Shown here one piece after another: positions 4,214 through 6,682 of a DNA stretch of 6,682 bases. The notes beneath the pieces were generated by a model. The model had not been told where the DNA came from and searched no databases. It saw only the letters and a program-made list of their open reading frames with translations. A program made the position numbers and the translations under genes. Position 1 is the stretch's first letter; each line of letters opens with the position of its first letter. The stretch covers positions 1-6,682 of the forward strand of contig JAUYUF010000123.1 in NCBI GenBank assembly GCA_030694835.1, written 5' to 3'. The stretch is from Flavobacteriaceae bacterium (GTDB lineage Bacteria > Bacteroidota > Bacteroidia > Flavobacteriales > Flavobacteriaceae).

Positions 4214-6682
4214 ATGTCTTTAAAGAAAAAAACAATTTTTGTTGGTAAAAATCAGATACTCAATAAATCGGGTGTTAATGGTGAATATTGTACCCTCAAC
4301 AATGAAACTTATTATAAAATTTCTAATGGTGATAGGATGTCTCCCTTTTTTATGAGTATGGTGAGTACCTCCAACCATTGGATGTTTATTGCCAGTAATG
4401 GCGGATTAACAGCAGGAAGAAAGAATGCTGACAATGCCTTATTTCCCTATTATACAGATGATAAAATTATAGAATCGGCTGAAATTACTGGAAGTAAAAC
4501 GATTCTATTAGTTAAAAATGATGAACATTTTAATCTTTGGGAACCCTTTTCAAATCGTTTTTTAGGAATTTACAATACCGAACGAAACCTTTACAAAAAT
4601 ACCATTGGTAATAAACTTATTTTTGAAGAATTCAATGCCGATTTACAACTCACTTATAGATATCATTGGAATTTTAGTGAGCAATTTGGCTTTGTCAAAA
4701 TTGCTGAATTAATCAATCATAGTACAAAAAATGTTGAAATATCGATAATCGATGGAATTCAAAATTTACTTCCATTTGGTATTTCAAGTTCCTTGCAAAA
4801 TGATAAAAGCAATTTGGTGAATGCCTATAAAAAAAATGAACTTATTTCAGAAACGGGCATCGGAATTGTTATGTTGAGTGCCGTTATCGTTGATCGTCCA
4901 GAACCCAGTGAGGCGTTAAAAGCAACTACAATCTGGTCATTTGGGTTAGAAAATACCAAAAAATTGATGAGTTCAGTTCAGTTAGAATTGTTTAGAAATG
5001 GTTTTGAAATTGAACAGGAATTGGATATCAGAGCCGAGAAAGGATGCTATTTTATCCAATCAGAAATATTGCTTCCATCAAACAAAATGCAGCAATGGAT
5101 CATCGTTGCCGATGTAAATCAGACACCAACTCATATTGCTAATCTCAATCATTTTATTAAAAATGAATCTGAAATTTTAAAAATAGTTTTGGACGATATT
5201 CAAAAAGGAACGGAAGAACTTGCTAAACTTGTTGGAAATACAGACGGATTACAATTTGCCGAAGATAAAATCATCAACAATCGCCATTTCTCTAATACGA
5301 TGTTTAATATCATGCGTGGCGGAATTTTTGATTTTAATTATCATGTTGAAACTGCCGATTTTTACAACTATATATCAAAATCCAATAAGAAGTTAGCAGA
5401 AAAACAGACATCATTTTTTAAAAATTTACCAGCTTTTATCTCTTATCAAGCATTGCTTTTTCAAGTTAAATCTATTGATTCTGATGATTTAAACCGATTG
5501 GCATTGATGTATCTTCCTCTAAAATTTAGCAGAAGACATGGTGATCCGAGCAGGCCATGGAACCGATTTTCGATTGAAACAAAAGACGATGCAGGAAATA
5601 AAATCCTGAATTATGAAGGAAATTGGCGCGATATTTTTCAAAATTGGGAAGCGTTGGCTTTTTCCTATCCACGATTTTTAGAAGGAATGATTGCAAAATT
5701 TGTAAATGCTTCTACTTTTGAAGGTTATAATCCTTACAGAATCCATAAAAACGGATTTGATTGGGAAACGGTAGAACATGATGATCCTTGGTCATTTATT
5801 GGCTATTGGGGCGATCATCAAATTATTTATTTGTTAAAGTTGTTGGAATTGTCGTATCAATTTCAGCCACAAAGTTTAACGGAATTACTTTCAAAAAAGC
5901 TTTTTGTCTTTGCCAATGTTCCCTATAAAATTAAATTGTATCATCAAATAATTAAAAATCCAAAAGACACCATTGAATTTGATTTTGAATTGGATAAAAA
6001 ACTGCGAGTCGAATTGGAAAATTTTGGGGCTGATGCGGGTTTGTTAAAAAATCAACAAAACCACATTCATTATGTTAATTTGGTTGAGAAATTATTACTT
6101 ACCGGATTAACAAAATTAGTCAATTTTGTGCCCGAAGCCGGAATTTGGCTCAATACCCAACGTCCCGAATGGAACGATGCCAACAATGCCTTAGTAGGAA
6201 ATGGCTGTTCTATGGTAACGCTTTATTATTTAAGAAGATACTTGGTTTTTTTAGATGAAATACTGAAAAACAATCAAGAATCTTACACAATTTCAGAAGA
6301 AGTTACCGAATTATTTGAATCGGTTTTTAAACATTTTGTCAAATTTGAACCGCTGTTAAAAACTTCTTTTTCTGGAGTTCAACGAAAAGATTTTATGGAT
6401 GTTTTAGGAGTATCTCATGAAAAATACCGTTCAAAAATTTATCAAAATAATTTTAGAGGAATTCAAAAACAACTAAAAACAAGCGATATCATTGCGTTTA
6501 TACAATTGAGTATCCAATTTATAGACCATGCTATAAAAGTCAATAAACGGTCTGATTCTTTGTACCACGCCTACAACCTCATCAATTTTGAGGATGAGAA
6601 ATCGGTTTCTATCACGCATTTATATGAAATGTTAGAAGGTCAAGTTGCCATTTTAAGCGCCGGATATTTATCGACAAATAAA
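4214..6682 (+). CDS. Large GH94-like (alpha/alpha)6-barrel protein, probable carbohydrate-active enzyme (3' end outside window)
   Basis: The frame is open for 823 codons from the ATG at 4214 to the right edge. That ATG follows a strong promoter closely and is taken as the start. No signal peptide or membrane segment is seen, so the protein is probably cytosolic. The N-terminus, including WMFIASNGGLTAGR (to Arg69) and ALFPYYTDDK (75-84), looks like the beta-sandwich that precedes the barrel in GH94/GH65-type phosphorylases. The barrel region carries HGDPSRPWNRF (442-452), NWRDIFQNWEAL (470-481), DDPWSFIGYWGDHQ (523-536) and RPEWNDANNALVGNG (650-664). The WND-x-x-N-x-x-G pattern parallels the DWNDGMN motif holding the catalytic Asp of cellobiose-type phosphorylases, making Asp655 the candidate acid. 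I recall uncharacterised Bacteroidota proteins with these motifs but cannot name a family or substrate. A phosphorylase, hydrolase or non-catalytic role is open. Confidence 0.75.
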   Translation, partial: MSLKKKTIFVGKNQILNKSGVNGEYCTLNNETYYKISNGDRMSPFFMSMVSTSNHWMFIASNGGLTAGRKNADNALFPYYTDDKIIESAEITGSKTILLVKNDEHFNLWEPFSNRFLGIYNTERNLYKNTIGNKLIFEEFNADLQLTYRYHWNFSEQFGFVKIAELINHSTKNVEISIIDGIQNLLPFGISSSLQNDKSNLVNAYKKNELISETGIGIVMLSAVIVDRPEPSEALKATTIWSFGLENTKKLMSSVQLELFRNGFEIEQELDIRAEKGCYFIQSEILLPSNKMQQWIIVADVNQTPTHIANLNHFIKNESEILKIVLDDIQKGTEELAKLVGNTDGLQFAEDKIINNRHFSNTMFNIMRGGIFDFNYHVETADFYNYISKSNKKLAEKQTSFFKNLPAFISYQALLFQVKSIDSDDLNRLALMYLPLKFSRRHGDPSRPWNRFSIETKDDAGNKILNYEGNWRDIFQNWEALAFSYPRFLEGMIAKFVNASTFEGYNPYRIHKNGFDWETVEHDDPWSFIGYWGDHQIIYLLKLLELSYQFQPQSLTELLSKKLFVFANVPYKIKLYHQIIKNPKDTIEFDFELDKKLRVELENFGADAGLLKNQQNHIHYVNLVEKLLLTGLTKLVNFVPEAGIWLNTQRPEWNDANNALVGNGCSMVTLYYLRRYLVFLDEILKNNQESYTISEEVTELFESVFKHFVKFEPLLKTSFSGVQRKDFMDVLGVSHEKYRSKIYQNNFRGIQKQLKTSDIIAFIQLSIQFIDHAIKVNKRSDSLYHAYNLINFEDEKSVSITHLYEMLEGQVAILSAGYLSTNK

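Overview
This is an AT-rich window, very probably from a Bacteroidota genome, most likely Flavobacteriia. Three lines of evidence point there. Three start regions (fic, hipB and the last gene) each carry an identical TATATTTG, which fits the Bacteroidetes -7 consensus TAnnTTTG. Start codons lack strong Shine-Dalgarno sequences. The protein types and Lys/Asn/Ile-rich composition also fit that group. No exact species can be read from the sequence.

Layout: (1) 1-550 holds the 3' part of a gene cut by the left edge, possibly a pRiA4b ORF-3-like protein. (2) 551-711 is a spacer with a lone sequence resembling an IS150-group (IS3 family) terminal repeat. (3) 712-1782, minus strand, is a complete class II Fic-domain protein (predicted AMPylator) with its own N-terminal inhibitory motif and a C-terminal winged-helix-like segment. 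(4) 1783-2190 is a 408-bp divergent intergenic region with three repeat sets: two identical 29-bp copies around the fic promoter, three TTATARTGGAAAATT copies in the middle, and three GCATATAA copies exactly 40 bp apart in front of hipB. (5) 2191-3681 is a compact three-gene operon: a HipB-like antitoxin/repressor, a small HipS-like protein equal to the HipA N-terminal subdomain, and a HipT-like kinase. (6) 3682-4213 is a 532-bp non-coding stretch with palindromes, an imperfect hairpin, a good intrinsic terminator and a near-perfect Bacteroidetes promoter. (7) 4214-6682 is the first 823 codons of a large cytosolic protein with motifs like GH94-type (alpha/alpha)6-barrel glycoside phosphorylases. 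It runs off the right edge.

Regions 3-5 look like an accessory island between unrelated genes. Two toxin-like enzymes that modify other proteins (a Fic AMPylator and a HipA-type Ser/Thr kinase) are transcribed divergently, each with repeats suited to autoregulation. The Hip operon matches the HipBST plan, in which the HipA N-terminal subdomain is a separate protein that neutralises the kinase. The linkage of the Fic and Hip units, and a shared function, are inferences from position only.
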